This document shows, piece after piece, positions 10,094-18,084 of a DNA stretch of 64,000 nt (positions are counted from its first letter, which is position 1; each line of letters starts with the position of its first letter). Made by a program: the position numbers and the translations under genes. Where the stretch lies: assembly GCF_003207955.1 (NCBI RefSeq), contig NZ_NOXG01000012.1:13644-77643 (forward strand), given 5' to 3'. The notes under the pieces were generated by a model. That model was given only the letters and a program-made list of their open reading frames with translations. It did not search any database and had not been told where the DNA came from. The stretch comes from Novacetimonas pomaceti. Lineage in GTDB: Bacteria > Pseudomonadota > Alphaproteobacteria > Acetobacterales > Acetobacteraceae.

Positions 10094-11488
10094 CTACAGG
10101 ATGTCGTGCTGTTCAACGAGGTCGCGGTCGCGACATTCCGGTATGATAAAGGTCGTGCCGATGGTAATGCCGGCAAGGAACATGACATAGGCCGCGATTG
10201 GCAGCCATGACATCTGGCCCGGATGCGCCGCGTTCGGCGAAAAGGTCGCAACCCACCTGATGATGCACGAACCGACCAGCGGGGTCAGGCCGCCTGCGAT
10301 CACCGCCGAGACTTCACGCGACATCGACACGGCCATGTAGCGGTGCCGGGCGCCAAACATTTCCGGCAGCATCGCGGCCTGCGTTCCGAACATGCCCCAC
10401 GTGGTCACGCCCAGCGCCACGGACAGGGCGATCACGGCCGGCACGGGACGCCCGGTGCTGAAGGCATACCATACCGGCAGCGCCGTCACGGCCTGCAAGA
10501 TGGCAAAGGTGCGGTATGTCCTTATCCGCCCGAACCTGTCGCTCAGCATGCCTGCGGCGGGCACGGTAAAGCCACCGACGATGGCAGCCGTGATCAGCGA
10601 TGTGGTCCCCCACAGACCGGGCAGGCCCATCGTATTGACCAGATAGCTGACCGCCAGCACCTGATAGATGGACGAGCCGCCATTTTCAGCCATCCGTACG
10701 CCAATTCCCGCCAGGATCGTACGCCATGAACTCCGCAGGAGGGAAGCAAGGGATTCACGCTCTTCCGCCACCTTGCGCTGGATGGTTTCGAAAGTTGGGG
10801 ATTCCTTGAGTTTCAGGCGCATGTAAAGCGCGACCACCAGGATTACGGCGCTTACCAGGAACGGCAGTCGCCATATCCATGAATGCGTGATGTCCGTCAC
10901 CCCGAACAGCAGGCTGCAATAGACCAGCGCCGCGATGATCGTGCCGATCTGGATGCCCAGGAACGGCAGCGATGCGTAAAAGCCGCGCTGACCCAGGGGG
11001 GCGTATTCCGTCATCATCACGGCCGCCCCCGCCTGCTCCGCCCCTGCCCCCAGTCCCTGGAGCATCCTGGCCGTAATCAGCAGGACGGGCGCCCATATCC
11101 CTATTGTCTGATAGGTAGGGATCAGCCCGATGGCCGTGCTGGCAAGCCCCATGAGGGTTACCGTCATCAGCAGGACCTTTTTGCGGCCGATATGATCCCC
11201 AAGGCGGCCGAAAATGATTCCGCCGATGGGACGGACGGCAAATCCGACAAAATAGGTCGCAAAGCTGGCGATAAGGCTGGTGACCGGCGTGGCCGACGGG
11301 AAGAAAAGTGGCCCGAAAACCAGTGCGGAGGCCAGGCTGTAGAGCGCGAAATCATAATATTCCAGCGCGCTTCCCAACGAGCATGTCCATGCCGCGCGAC
11401 GCAGTTCGCTTACCGTCAGGGCAAGGCGGACCGGCGGCCCCATTATCCGGCCATCTGCGCCGATGGCCCCGAATGCTGCTTGTGTCAT
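10094..11488 (-). CDS. MFS transporter, metabolite:H+ symporter (MHS) type
   Basis: A 464-residue inner-membrane transporter with about 12 membrane segments. The N-terminal ALEYYDFALYSL and the loop GRLGDHIGRKKVLL between helices 2 and 3 are typical of the MHS group, which imports organic acids such as alpha-ketoglutarate, citrate or shikimate with protons. The start codon overlaps the stop of the upstream oxidoreductase gene, so translation is probably coupled. The likely role is uptake of the acid degraded by the other three enzymes of the operon. Confidence 0.88.
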   Translation of the reverse strand: MTQAAFGAIGADGRIMGPPVRLALTVSELRRAAWTCSLGSALEYYDFALYSLASALVFGPLFFPSATPVTSLIASFATYFVGFAVRPIGGIIFGRLGDHIGRKKVLLMTVTLMGLASTAIGLIPTYQTIGIWAPVLLITARMLQGLGAGAEQAGAAVMMTEYAPLGQRGFYASLPFLGIQIGTIIAALVYCSLLFGVTDITHSWIWRLPFLVSAVILVVALYMRLKLKESPTFETIQRKVAEERESLASLLRSSWRTILAGIGVRMAENGGSSIYQVLAVSYLVNTMGLPGLWGTTSLITAAIVGGFTVPAAGMLSDRFGRIRTYRTFAILQAVTALPVWYAFSTGRPVPAVIALSVALGVTTWGMFGTQAAMLPEMFGARHRYMAVSMSREVSAVIAGGLTPLVGSCIIRWVATFSPNAAHPGQMSWLPIAAYVMFLAGITIGTTFIIPECRDRDLVEQHDIL

Positions 11489-12492
11489 GGGATTTCCACT
11501 TCGATCTGACGACCCGTACGGGCCGATTCACGAATGGCCAGCGCGATGGCCAGGGCGGCAAGGCCATCTTCGCCGGTCGCGGCGGGGTGCCCCGCGCCCC
11601 GCACCGCACTGCTGAATGCAGCAAGCGCGTAGTGATAGAGGTTGTGATGCTGAACCGGTATTTCCCGTTCCCCGTCGGCATTGCGCATGAACAGCCGGCC
11701 CGCGGCCCGCTGGCTCATGCAGTCACGACCGATCAGGACGCCCCCGCTCCCGTAGAACTCCACCCCCCCTTCGGAGAAGGGAACGGTATAGGAGCCATGG
11801 ATCTGCACCAGCACGTCACCGGGGAAACGCATGACGACCATGATGCCGTCCTCCACGCCATCGTGGGCAAGGCGACCGCTCTGCGTCATGGCCATGACAT
11901 GCGTCGGGTTGCTTCCGATCAGGAAACGCAGCGTGTCGATGTCATGGATCGTGCTGTCGAGAATCAGCCCGCCCCCGTCCGGATCGTTGACGCGCCAGCC
12001 ATGCAGCGCTTCGGGCAGGAAATTGGCATGGAACACCCGCACGGCATTGAGCCTGCCGATCGTCCCTTCCCGCAGGAGCTGCCGCAGTTTCTGGTGCATG
12101 GCATTGCAGCGCAGGTGATGATTGATCCCCAGAACCACGCCCGCCTCGCGACAGGCGACGATCATTTTTTGGGCATCGGCCACATCAAGGGCGATCGGCT
12201 TTTCACACAGGACATTTTTACCCGCCGCCGCTGCCGCCAGTGTCTGGCGACAGTGAAACTGGTTGGCGGTGCTGATATAGACGGCATCCACCTTCCGGTC
12301 CGTCAGGATCGCGTCGATGTCCGTCGTATGGGCGGGAATGCCGTTTTCGGCCGCAAATCCGGCGCCGCGTTCCTCGCTTGAACTCAGCACGTTCAGGATC
12401 GTGCTGTCAGGTTGCGCGCGAATGGCGTCGATAATCCATTGCCGTGCCACGTTACTCGCGCCAATCAAGGCCCAACCGATTGGGGTATTCAT
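11485..12492 (-). CDS. Gfo/Idh/MocA-family NAD(P)-dependent oxidoreductase
   Basis: 335 residues: an N-terminal Rossmann fold (GASNVA at 11-16) and the catalytic EKP motif at 97-99, followed by the C-terminal sheet domain. The family oxidises sugars, inositols and sugar acids. It is the first gene of the minus-strand operon extending to 8353 and overlaps the transporter gene. A TATAAT hexamer lies on the minus strand at 12525-12530, upstream of the start, but I found no matching -35 box. The substrate is unknown; with the transporter, hydratase and hydroxyacid dehydrogenase it suggests a sugar-acid catabolic route. Confidence 0.85.
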   Translation of the reverse strand: MNTPIGWALIGASNVARQWIIDAIRAQPDSTILNVLSSSEERGAGFAAENGIPAHTTDIDAILTDRKVDAVYISTANQFHCRQTLAAAAAGKNVLCEKPIALDVADAQKMIVACREAGVVLGINHHLRCNAMHQKLRQLLREGTIGRLNAVRVFHANFLPEALHGWRVNDPDGGGLILDSTIHDIDTLRFLIGSNPTHVMAMTQSGRLAHDGVEDGIMVVMRFPGDVLVQIHGSYTVPFSEGGVEFYGSGGVLIGRDCMSQRAAGRLFMRNADGEREIPVQHHNLYHYALAAFSSAVRGAGHPAATGEDGLAALAIALAIRESARTGRQIEVEIP

Positions 12493-12731
12493 TGGATAAA
12501 CAGGGACAATTTCAGGCCCTCTCCATTATATATGCACGCTTTTTCCCGAGGGGGCGTGTCTTCTGTTGTCAGTTGTGGGAAGCAGCTGAATGTTTAATTT
12601 TTATTTATTGTTTATTGCCCTGTATTCGGTAACGGGCACGACTTACTTCAAACGTCACCCTGTCGGGCCGGTTTTCTCAGGCTGAAAACAAAGTTGTGAA
12701 AGTCAGGCGCATTCAGGTCCATATATCTGGT

Positions 12732-13661
12732 TCAGCAGCCCTCCAGCCGGGCGCCGCCTGCGGGGATCGTGATGGTGCCGCCTTTTGCCAGCATGCTTAC
12801 CAGCAGCGAGGTCTGCCCCGCGTTCCATGCCATGTCGAGCAGGCTGCCGGGAATCTCCACATTGCCCCTGGGCGCAAGCATGTCCATGGCATAGGTGGTC
12901 AGTCGGCTGTACCTGCCCGCCGTATATGTCACGCCGCGCGTCCTGCCTGACCTGCCGGGGGGATGGAGCAGGAACAGCGGATCATCCGGCGACATGACCA
13001 CCGGCGTGAAATCTGGTTCGTACCAGTCCACCATGGCATCATAATTGTGATCGCGGCCCGGCTTCATCGGCACGTCCTCCCCACCGGGCCCGACAACCAG
13101 GACCAGTTGCATCCGGCAACGTGAACCGATGATGGCAAGCGCCCTGTCCAGCACGGCTTTTGGCGATGCATGGTCCGCGACATCACCTGCGTCATGGCCT
13201 GTCAGCACGGCAACCGCCCCGCATTCCGCCAGCCGTTCCGCGAGGGAAGGCGCATCCAGATCCTCGCCCGGTACGACATGCACCGCGCCGATACGGATAC
13301 AGGCGAGTACTGCCACTATACTTTCGACCATCAGCGGCAGATGGATCGCAACCCTGTCGCCGCGCTGCACGCCCTGATCCGTCAGGGCGTTTGCCAGACG
13401 ACAGACCTCCTCATGCAACGTCCTGTAGGACACCCGCCTGTCCGGTCGTGCGCCTGCCCCATCCCAGGATATCGCGATCCTGTCCCCATGATCGCCAAGA
13501 TGGCGGTCAATGCACAGGGCGGAGATATTCGGAACGGGAGGGGCGTGTCGTGGCAGCGGTTGGATACGCGACATTACCGCGTAATCCGCCGGTTGGCCAA
13601 AGCGCTGCCGCGCATGGGCGACAGGCAGGATGGAGACATTGTCATAGGTTTTGCCGATCAT
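12732..13661 (-). CDS. Half-length acyl-CoA synthetase-like (AMP-binding) protein, probably not catalytic
   Basis: 309 residues that align with only the first half of acetyl/propionyl-CoA synthetases (usually about 630). The N-terminal subdomain is recognisable (RVSYRTLHEEVCRLANAL, GDRVAIHLPLMVE, CIRIGAVHVV). The P-loop that normally reads YTSGTTGxPKG is changed to LHPPGRSGRTRG, and the distal motifs for AMP and CoA binding are absent because the frame stops. The frame has no internal stops, so it may still be made. The ATG at 13661 (MIGKTYDN) is preferred because GGAAGCAGG precedes it; 13694 is an alternative. It is divergent from the ScfR-type regulator, whose relatives control acetate and propionate metabolism. 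It may be a pseudogene fragment or a non-enzymatic acyl-sensing partner. Confidence 0.6.
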   Translation of the reverse strand: MIGKTYDNVSILPVAHARQRFGQPADYAVMSRIQPLPRHAPPVPNISALCIDRHLGDHGDRIAISWDGAGARPDRRVSYRTLHEEVCRLANALTDQGVQRGDRVAIHLPLMVESIVAVLACIRIGAVHVVPGEDLDAPSLAERLAECGAVAVLTGHDAGDVADHASPKAVLDRALAIIGSRCRMQLVLVVGPGGEDVPMKPGRDHNYDAMVDWYEPDFTPVVMSPDDPLFLLHPPGRSGRTRGVTYTAGRYSRLTTYAMDMLAPRGNVEIPGSLLDMAWNAGQTSLLVSMLAKGGTITIPAGGARLEGC

Positions 13662-13990
13662 GGACCTGCTTCCGTCGTTCAACCGCCCCGGCACCCGCGA
13701 TGCGCGGCGCAGCAGTCAATTAAAGGAGAGGGTGCGCGTGACTTATACGGATGAAAGCGATGCCGGGCGCAGTTCCGCCCGGCATCCAGTTAAAGATGCC
13801 ACCGGACGCATTGCGGAATTCCACAAAAACATGTCGTCCGTCGGGGCCGTGGCCCGGTCATGGCATTTCATCGGTACTGTCCCTGTTTCTTTTTCTTGTC
13901 CCGGACTGTGACAAATCGCGGTTGCGGGCGGAAGACGTTTTGCCGTTTAAAGGTGCGAACGCCACGGTGCGAATTGCAAAGATTGCGAAG
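13662..13990. other. Divergent promoter region of the AMP-binding gene and scfR
   Basis: 329 bases between the two divergent starts. It should hold both promoters. The only clear structure is a short plus-strand ORF with a strong ribosome site (13738-13911, separate entry). No clear palindromic operator was seen. Confidence 0.4.
13738..13911 (+). CDS. Candidate 57-residue leader ORF upstream of scfR
   Basis: A GTG-started frame (MTYTDESDAG... ending FSCPGL) is preceded by AAAGGAGAGG at ideal spacing, the best ribosome site in this region. It stops about 80 bases before the scfR start. The product has no domain I recognise; its C-terminal third is rather hydrophobic. It could be a regulatory leader peptide or an unused ORF. 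Only the ribosome site supports it. Confidence 0.3.
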   Translation: MTYTDESDAGRSSARHPVKDATGRIAEFHKNMSSVGAVARSWHFIGTVPVSFSCPGL

Positions 13991-15436
13991 ATGAAAAAGC
14001 CCGCCACCAAAACCTTCACCGGATCGCGTATCCGTCATCAGCGCAACCGCACGGGCATGACGCAGAGCGCCCTTGCCGCGAGGCTTGGCATATCGGCCAG
14101 TTACCTCAACCAGATCGAGCATGACGTCAGGCCGCTGCCTCTGCCGCTGCTCAATGCGCTGTGTGACATCTTTCGCGTGGGCGTGGATTATTTCAGCGAT
14201 ACCGAGGAAACGCGCGGCATACAGACCCTGCGTGAGATAATGGCTGATCCCGTCTTCGACATGCAGGCCGTCAGGCTGGACAGCATTCAGGCCGCCATGC
14301 GGGTCGCGCCCGATCTGTGCGCGCAGTTCATCCGGCTTTACCGCGCCTACCTGCTGCAGCAGGAGCATACCGCCACTCCGCTGGTCGGCAGCAGCCCCCC
14401 CTCACGCGCCGGCACGTTCGAGGCACCCGACCGGGTGGAGCCGTACGAGGCCGTCAGTGACTGGGTTCAGGCCCAGCGGAATTATTTTGACGAGGTCGAC
14501 CGCACGGCCGAACACCAGTTCGAACTGATGCGACTGGATGACGGCAGCCCCGCCGAACAGCTTGCCCGCTATCTGCTGGACCATCACGGCATCCGCACCG
14601 AGGTTGACCTCAGCCTGAACCACAAGGGCCTGATGTGGCGCATGGACCGGCGACAGCGCACCCTGTTCCTGTCGCGCATCGTGCCGTCGGAAAGCAGTAC
14701 GTTCTGGATGGCGCAGGCGCTGGGTCAGATTGAACATCAGGACGTGTTCGCGCGCACCATCCGCCGCTCCCGCCTGCGTGAGAGCGAGGCCCGGGGCCTG
14801 GCGCGCGTCTATCTGACCAACTATTTCGCCGGGGCGCTGCTGCTGCCTTACGAGCGGTTTCGCGCAACCGCCCACGAGGTGCGCCATGATCTGGAACGGC
14901 TGCAACGCCATTTCGGCGTCAGTTTCGAACAGGCCTGTCACAGGCTCAGCACCATGCAGCGGCCGGGCAGCGAAGGAATTCCCTTCTACTTTCTCAAAAC
15001 CGACATAGCTGGCAACATCCTCAAGAGCTTCAGCGCCAACCGCTTTACCCAGTCCCGTTTCGGCGGCCCGTGCCCGCTGTGGAATATTTTCCGTGCGTTC
15101 AGCACGCCCCTGCAGGTGCAGGTCCAGATGTCACAGACGACCGATGGCGCCGTCTATCTCAACATCGCGCGCACCGTCGGTCGTAGCAGCATCTCCTACC
15201 TTGACCGCCCGCGCCTGACCGCGGTCGTCCTGGGCTGCTCCATCGCGGATGCCGAACACCTTGTCTATTCCGCAGGCCTCGACCTGAAGGATCCGCGCAT
15301 GATCATCCCGATCGGGCCGGGCTGCCGCGCCTGCACGCGCGAAAACTGCCACCATCGCGCGCTGCCGATGGTCGGCCACCGTGTCGATATCAATAACGAG
15401 GGTCGCGGCATCGCCCCCTATCGCACGGCGCAGTAA
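13991..15436 (+). CDS. ScfR/RamB-type short-chain fatty acyl transcriptional regulator
   Basis: A 481-residue cytoplasmic DNA-binding regulator. The N-terminus is an XRE helix-turn-helix (about residues 11-66; GMTQSALAARLGISASYLNQIE), followed by a central IrrE/DUF2083-like region and a C-terminal cysteine-containing segment, GCRACTRENCHHRA, which is typical of the family. Relatives (RamB, PrpR, PccR) sense acetyl- or propionyl-CoA and regulate the glyoxylate or methylcitrate pathway. The frame is open further upstream to 13751, but the family begins at the position of 13991, where GCGAAG precedes the ATG. It is divergent from the acyl-CoA synthetase-like gene, which fits a short-chain acyl role. 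Confidence 0.85.
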   Translation: MKKPATKTFTGSRIRHQRNRTGMTQSALAARLGISASYLNQIEHDVRPLPLPLLNALCDIFRVGVDYFSDTEETRGIQTLREIMADPVFDMQAVRLDSIQAAMRVAPDLCAQFIRLYRAYLLQQEHTATPLVGSSPPSRAGTFEAPDRVEPYEAVSDWVQAQRNYFDEVDRTAEHQFELMRLDDGSPAEQLARYLLDHHGIRTEVDLSLNHKGLMWRMDRRQRTLFLSRIVPSESSTFWMAQALGQIEHQDVFARTIRRSRLRESEARGLARVYLTNYFAGALLLPYERFRATAHEVRHDLERLQRHFGVSFEQACHRLSTMQRPGSEGIPFYFLKTDIAGNILKSFSANRFTQSRFGGPCPLWNIFRAFSTPLQVQVQMSQTTDGAVYLNIARTVGRSSISYLDRPRLTAVVLGCSIADAEHLVYSAGLDLKDPRMIIPIGPGCRACTRENCHHRALPMVGHRVDINNEGRGIAPYRTAQ

Positions 15437-15512
15437 GGGGTGTTCCCTGTCCAGCGGCAGGCTTTGTCCCGACTGGCGGGAAACCAGATTGCCTGATGCC
15501 CCGTTAGGAAGC

Positions 15513-15532
15513 GGCGGCGCCCCGGGGCGCCG
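15513..15532. repeat. Perfect 20-bp GC palindrome downstream of scfR
   Basis: GCGGCGCCCCGGGGCGCCGC reads identically on both strands, 77 bases after the scfR stop and about 105 bases before the next start. No T run follows, so it is not a classical terminator. It could still be a strong hairpin ending scfR transcripts, or a binding site for the idonate dehydrogenase gene. Confidence 0.5.
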
Positions 15533-15636
15533 CGCTGACCCGGAAGAAACCGTGGAAATGGCTTTCCGGCCCTGTAACCCGCACCTGACGGTTACATGCG
15601 GCCAGAAGCCCGCAACAGGCGGGGAGCGTTAGGAAC

Positions 15637-16719
15637 GTGGATAGTGTGGATCACAAGGTCGGCCATGAAGAGGCCGTTTTTTCCCTGACCGAGGCACTGG
15701 TCATCCATGCCCCGCATGACCTGAGGCTGGAGCCCGCGCCCCAGTCCCCTCCCGGCCCGGATGAGGTGCGCGTGGACATGGCGTGGGGCGGCATATGCGG
15801 CTCCGACCTGCATTATTTCGCCCATGGGGGCGTCGGCGCGTCGGTATTGCATGCCCCGATGGTTCTGGGACACGAAGTCTCTGGCACTATTGGCGCGATG
15901 GGCCGCAATGTGAAGGGCTTTGTCCCGGGCGAAGCCGTGGCCATCCATCCGGCGCGACCCTGCGGTCACTGTCCCGAATGCATGCGGGGACAGCGGAACC
16001 TGTGTCGCGACATGCGGTTTCTGGGGAGTGCCGCGCGCGATCCGCATACCGATGGCGGCTTCCGTCGCACGATGACCGTCAGGGCGACGCAGCTGCACCA
16101 TCTCCCCCCCGGCCTGGACCTGCGCCGGGCCTGCCTTGCCGAACCCCTGTCCGTGGCCCTGCACGCCATTGCGCGCGCGGGCGACGTGCGGGGGCGTGAT
16201 GTGATGGTACAGGGGGCGGGCCCGATCGGGCTGTTACTGGTGGCGGGTCTGGCGCATCACGGGGCAGGACGGGTCGTGACAACCGACCTGGAGGATTTTC
16301 CCCTGCGATGCGCGGGCAGGCTTGGCGCGAACGCGTGCCACAATACCCGTCATGTCGCGGTGGAGGAAGAATTCGATATCGTATTCGAAGCCACCGGCGT
16401 GCCAGCCGCCCTGCCAACGGCCATAGCCCGTACGCGACGCGGCGGCGTACTGGTGCAGGTCGGCATGTTCCCGCCGGGGGACGTGGCGGTGCCGGTTGCG
16501 CAGATCATCAGTCGGGAGCTGGATTACAGGGGAACCTTCCGTTTCGATACGGAATTCGACGCGGCCCTTGCCTTGCTGGCCGAACATCCCGAAATTGCCG
16601 ACATTCTGGTTTCGCAGCAGTTTCCCCTGCGCGATTTCGCCACGGCCTTTGCCCTTGCGCCCGATCGCAGGCAGGCGACAAAAGTCCTGCTGTCCCTGCG
16701 CGATCAGGAGATTTCGTGA
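15637..16719 (+). CDS. idnD: L-idonate 5-dehydrogenase-like zinc alcohol dehydrogenase
   Basis: A 360-residue medium-chain dehydrogenase. Catalytic zinc ligands are Cys54 (GGICGSD) and His79-Glu80 (GHE); the structural zinc site is Cys109, Cys112, Cys115 and Cys123. The coenzyme fold has GAGPIG near residue 197. HYFAHGGVG and FRFDTEFDAAL resemble IdnD, which interconverts L-idonate and 5-keto-D-gluconate. The start is a GTG at 15637 with GGGGAG upstream. The convergent neighbour encodes the next enzyme of the same pathway, supporting the call, although related sorbitol/threonine dehydrogenases cannot be fully excluded. No dedicated transporter lies next to it. Confidence 0.8.
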   Translation: MDSVDHKVGHEEAVFSLTEALVIHAPHDLRLEPAPQSPPGPDEVRVDMAWGGICGSDLHYFAHGGVGASVLHAPMVLGHEVSGTIGAMGRNVKGFVPGEAVAIHPARPCGHCPECMRGQRNLCRDMRFLGSAARDPHTDGGFRRTMTVRATQLHHLPPGLDLRRACLAEPLSVALHAIARAGDVRGRDVMVQGAGPIGLLLVAGLAHHGAGRVVTTDLEDFPLRCAGRLGANACHNTRHVAVEEEFDIVFEATGVPAALPTAIARTRRGGVLVQVGMFPPGDVAVPVAQIISRELDYRGTFRFDTEFDAALALLAEHPEIADILVSQQFPLRDFATAFALAPDRRQATKVLLSLRDQEIS

Positions 16720-16738
16720 AAACAGCCCGTATGATAAA

Positions 16739-16895
16739 AGACTGTTTTAAAGGGAAAGACCGGCAACACGCTAAAGTCATGAAAAGTTTTTGGTGAAGCT
16801 TTTTATAAAAGCGTCGAAAGACGTCGCTTTTTTAAAAAAGGCGACGCCCAAAAACTTTTTTGATATTTTATCAGCAGGTTATTTTCAAACAGTCT
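16739..16895. repeat. 155-bp-type inverted-repeat element, copy A (complete)
   Basis: A 157-base unit bounded by AGACTGTTTTAAA (from 16739) and TTTCAAACAGTCT (to 16895), one mismatch between the ends. Inside are GTTTTTGGTGAAGC, a hairpin around CTTTTTATAAAAG, a second hairpin GACGTCGCTTTTTT/AAAAAAGGCGACGCC, and CCCAAAAACTTTTT. It lies 19 bases after the idnD stop and before the convergent gno gene. Copy B (30924-31078) is the same sequence reversed. No transposase; MITE-like, or a bidirectional terminator. This element fills most of the 323-base gap 16720-17042; nothing else was seen there. Confidence 0.75.
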
Positions 16896-17042
16896 CCAAG
16901 AACATAAATATTTCGGTTGCCGCTTTTAAAAAAGCGGCTTTCCCCGATTGTTCCCAAAGTCGGACCTATTGGACAGTCCGTAAAGGAAAGCGGCCCATTT
17001 CCATCCGCCCCGGCGAACACAGGTGAAATATCCAGCCTGTTT

Positions 17043-17813
17043 TCATACAGAGACGGTCATGCCGCCATCGACCATAAGTACATGCCCGTTCACGAAACTT
17101 GATGCGTCGGAAGACAGGAAGACCGCCGCCCCCACCAGTTCCTCCACATTTCCCCACCGACCCGCCGGGGTGCGCTGGCACAGCCATTGGGTAAAGGCCT
17201 GGTCCGCCACCAGCTTTTCATTCATTTCCGTCTTGAAATAACCGGGCGCAAGCCCGTTGATCTGCAGGCCGTGACGGGCCCAGTCCGTTGCCATGCCCCT
17301 GGTCAGGTTCCTGACCGCCCCCTTGGTCGCGGTATAGGGGGCGATACCGGGCCGTGCCAGTTCGCTCTGCACCGAACAGATATTGACGATCTTGCCCCGC
17401 CCGCGCGGCAGCATGTGTCGTGCCACGGCCTGCCCCACGAAGAAAACCGCGTTGAGATTGGTGGCGATCAGCGCATCCCAGTCCGCCCGGCTGAACTGAT
17501 CCAGTGGCGCGCGTCGCTGGATGCCCGCATTGTTTATCAGGATATCGATCGGGCCATGTTCACGTTCTATTTTTTCGACCCCTGCAATGACGGCATCCTG
17601 ATCGGTGACGTCAAAGGGCGCGGTCACGACATCCAGCTCCTCGTCCGCCAGCATGGCGCGGCTTGCCTCCAGCGGTTCGGGATGGCGACCGTTCAGCACA
17701 ATTTTCGCCCCATACCGGCCAAGGCCCCGCGCCAGGGTCAGGCCGATCCCACGCGAAGCCCCGGTCACAAGCGCCCGCCTTCCGGAAAGGGAGAAAAGGG
17801 TATTGTCGTGCAT
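17043..17813 (-). CDS. gno: Gluconate 5-dehydrogenase (SDR family)
   Basis: A 256-residue short-chain dehydrogenase, cytoplasmic, reducing 5-keto-D-gluconate to D-gluconate with NADPH. The coenzyme motif TGASRGIG is at 17-24; catalytic Ser147, Tyr160 and Lys164 are present. From memory of the Gluconobacter oxydans enzyme, the blocks LFSLSGRRALVTGASRGIGL, NNAGIQRRAPL and NICSVQSELARPGIAPYTAT are nearly diagnostic. It faces the idonate dehydrogenase gene, so the two could together convert L-idonate to gluconate. The frame ends with the usual DGGMTVSV. Confidence 0.92.
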   Translation of the reverse strand: MHDNTLFSLSGRRALVTGASRGIGLTLARGLGRYGAKIVLNGRHPEPLEASRAMLADEELDVVTAPFDVTDQDAVIAGVEKIEREHGPIDILINNAGIQRRAPLDQFSRADWDALIATNLNAVFFVGQAVARHMLPRGRGKIVNICSVQSELARPGIAPYTATKGAVRNLTRGMATDWARHGLQINGLAPGYFKTEMNEKLVADQAFTQWLCQRTPAGRWGNVEELVGAAVFLSSDASSFVNGHVLMVDGGMTVSV

Positions 17814-18084
17814 GGCAATTTCCGCCTTATGTTATTTATATCATCGACCATAGCATGGGCGCCAACCCGTGCCCGCACACGTATCCGCGCGCGGACATGC
17901 AATTTCCAGACGGCCTGTCACACATCGCGACGCCGGGGACGGGGTTTGCGTTTCCCCTGCCCGGTATCCGATCCCGTCCCGGTCATCAGATACATTTCAT
18001 CTGAAAAATCATAAGATGTCAGACATTATGCGCGGGTGTTGCCGGATTTTCACCATGAGGCACAGGAACAGGGAGTAGTTTCGG

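Noticed and set aside
11308..12381. 357-residue plus-strand ORF
   Set aside because: Antisense of the Gfo/Idh and transporter genes, which have intact motifs.
13751..13990. Longer ScfR start at 13751
   Set aside because: The extra 80 residues are unlike the family, and the helix-turn-helix starts shortly after 13991.
16790..17026. 78-residue ORF within the idnD-gno gap
   Set aside because: It is translated from the inverted-repeat element and its Lys/Phe-rich sequence reflects the hairpins.
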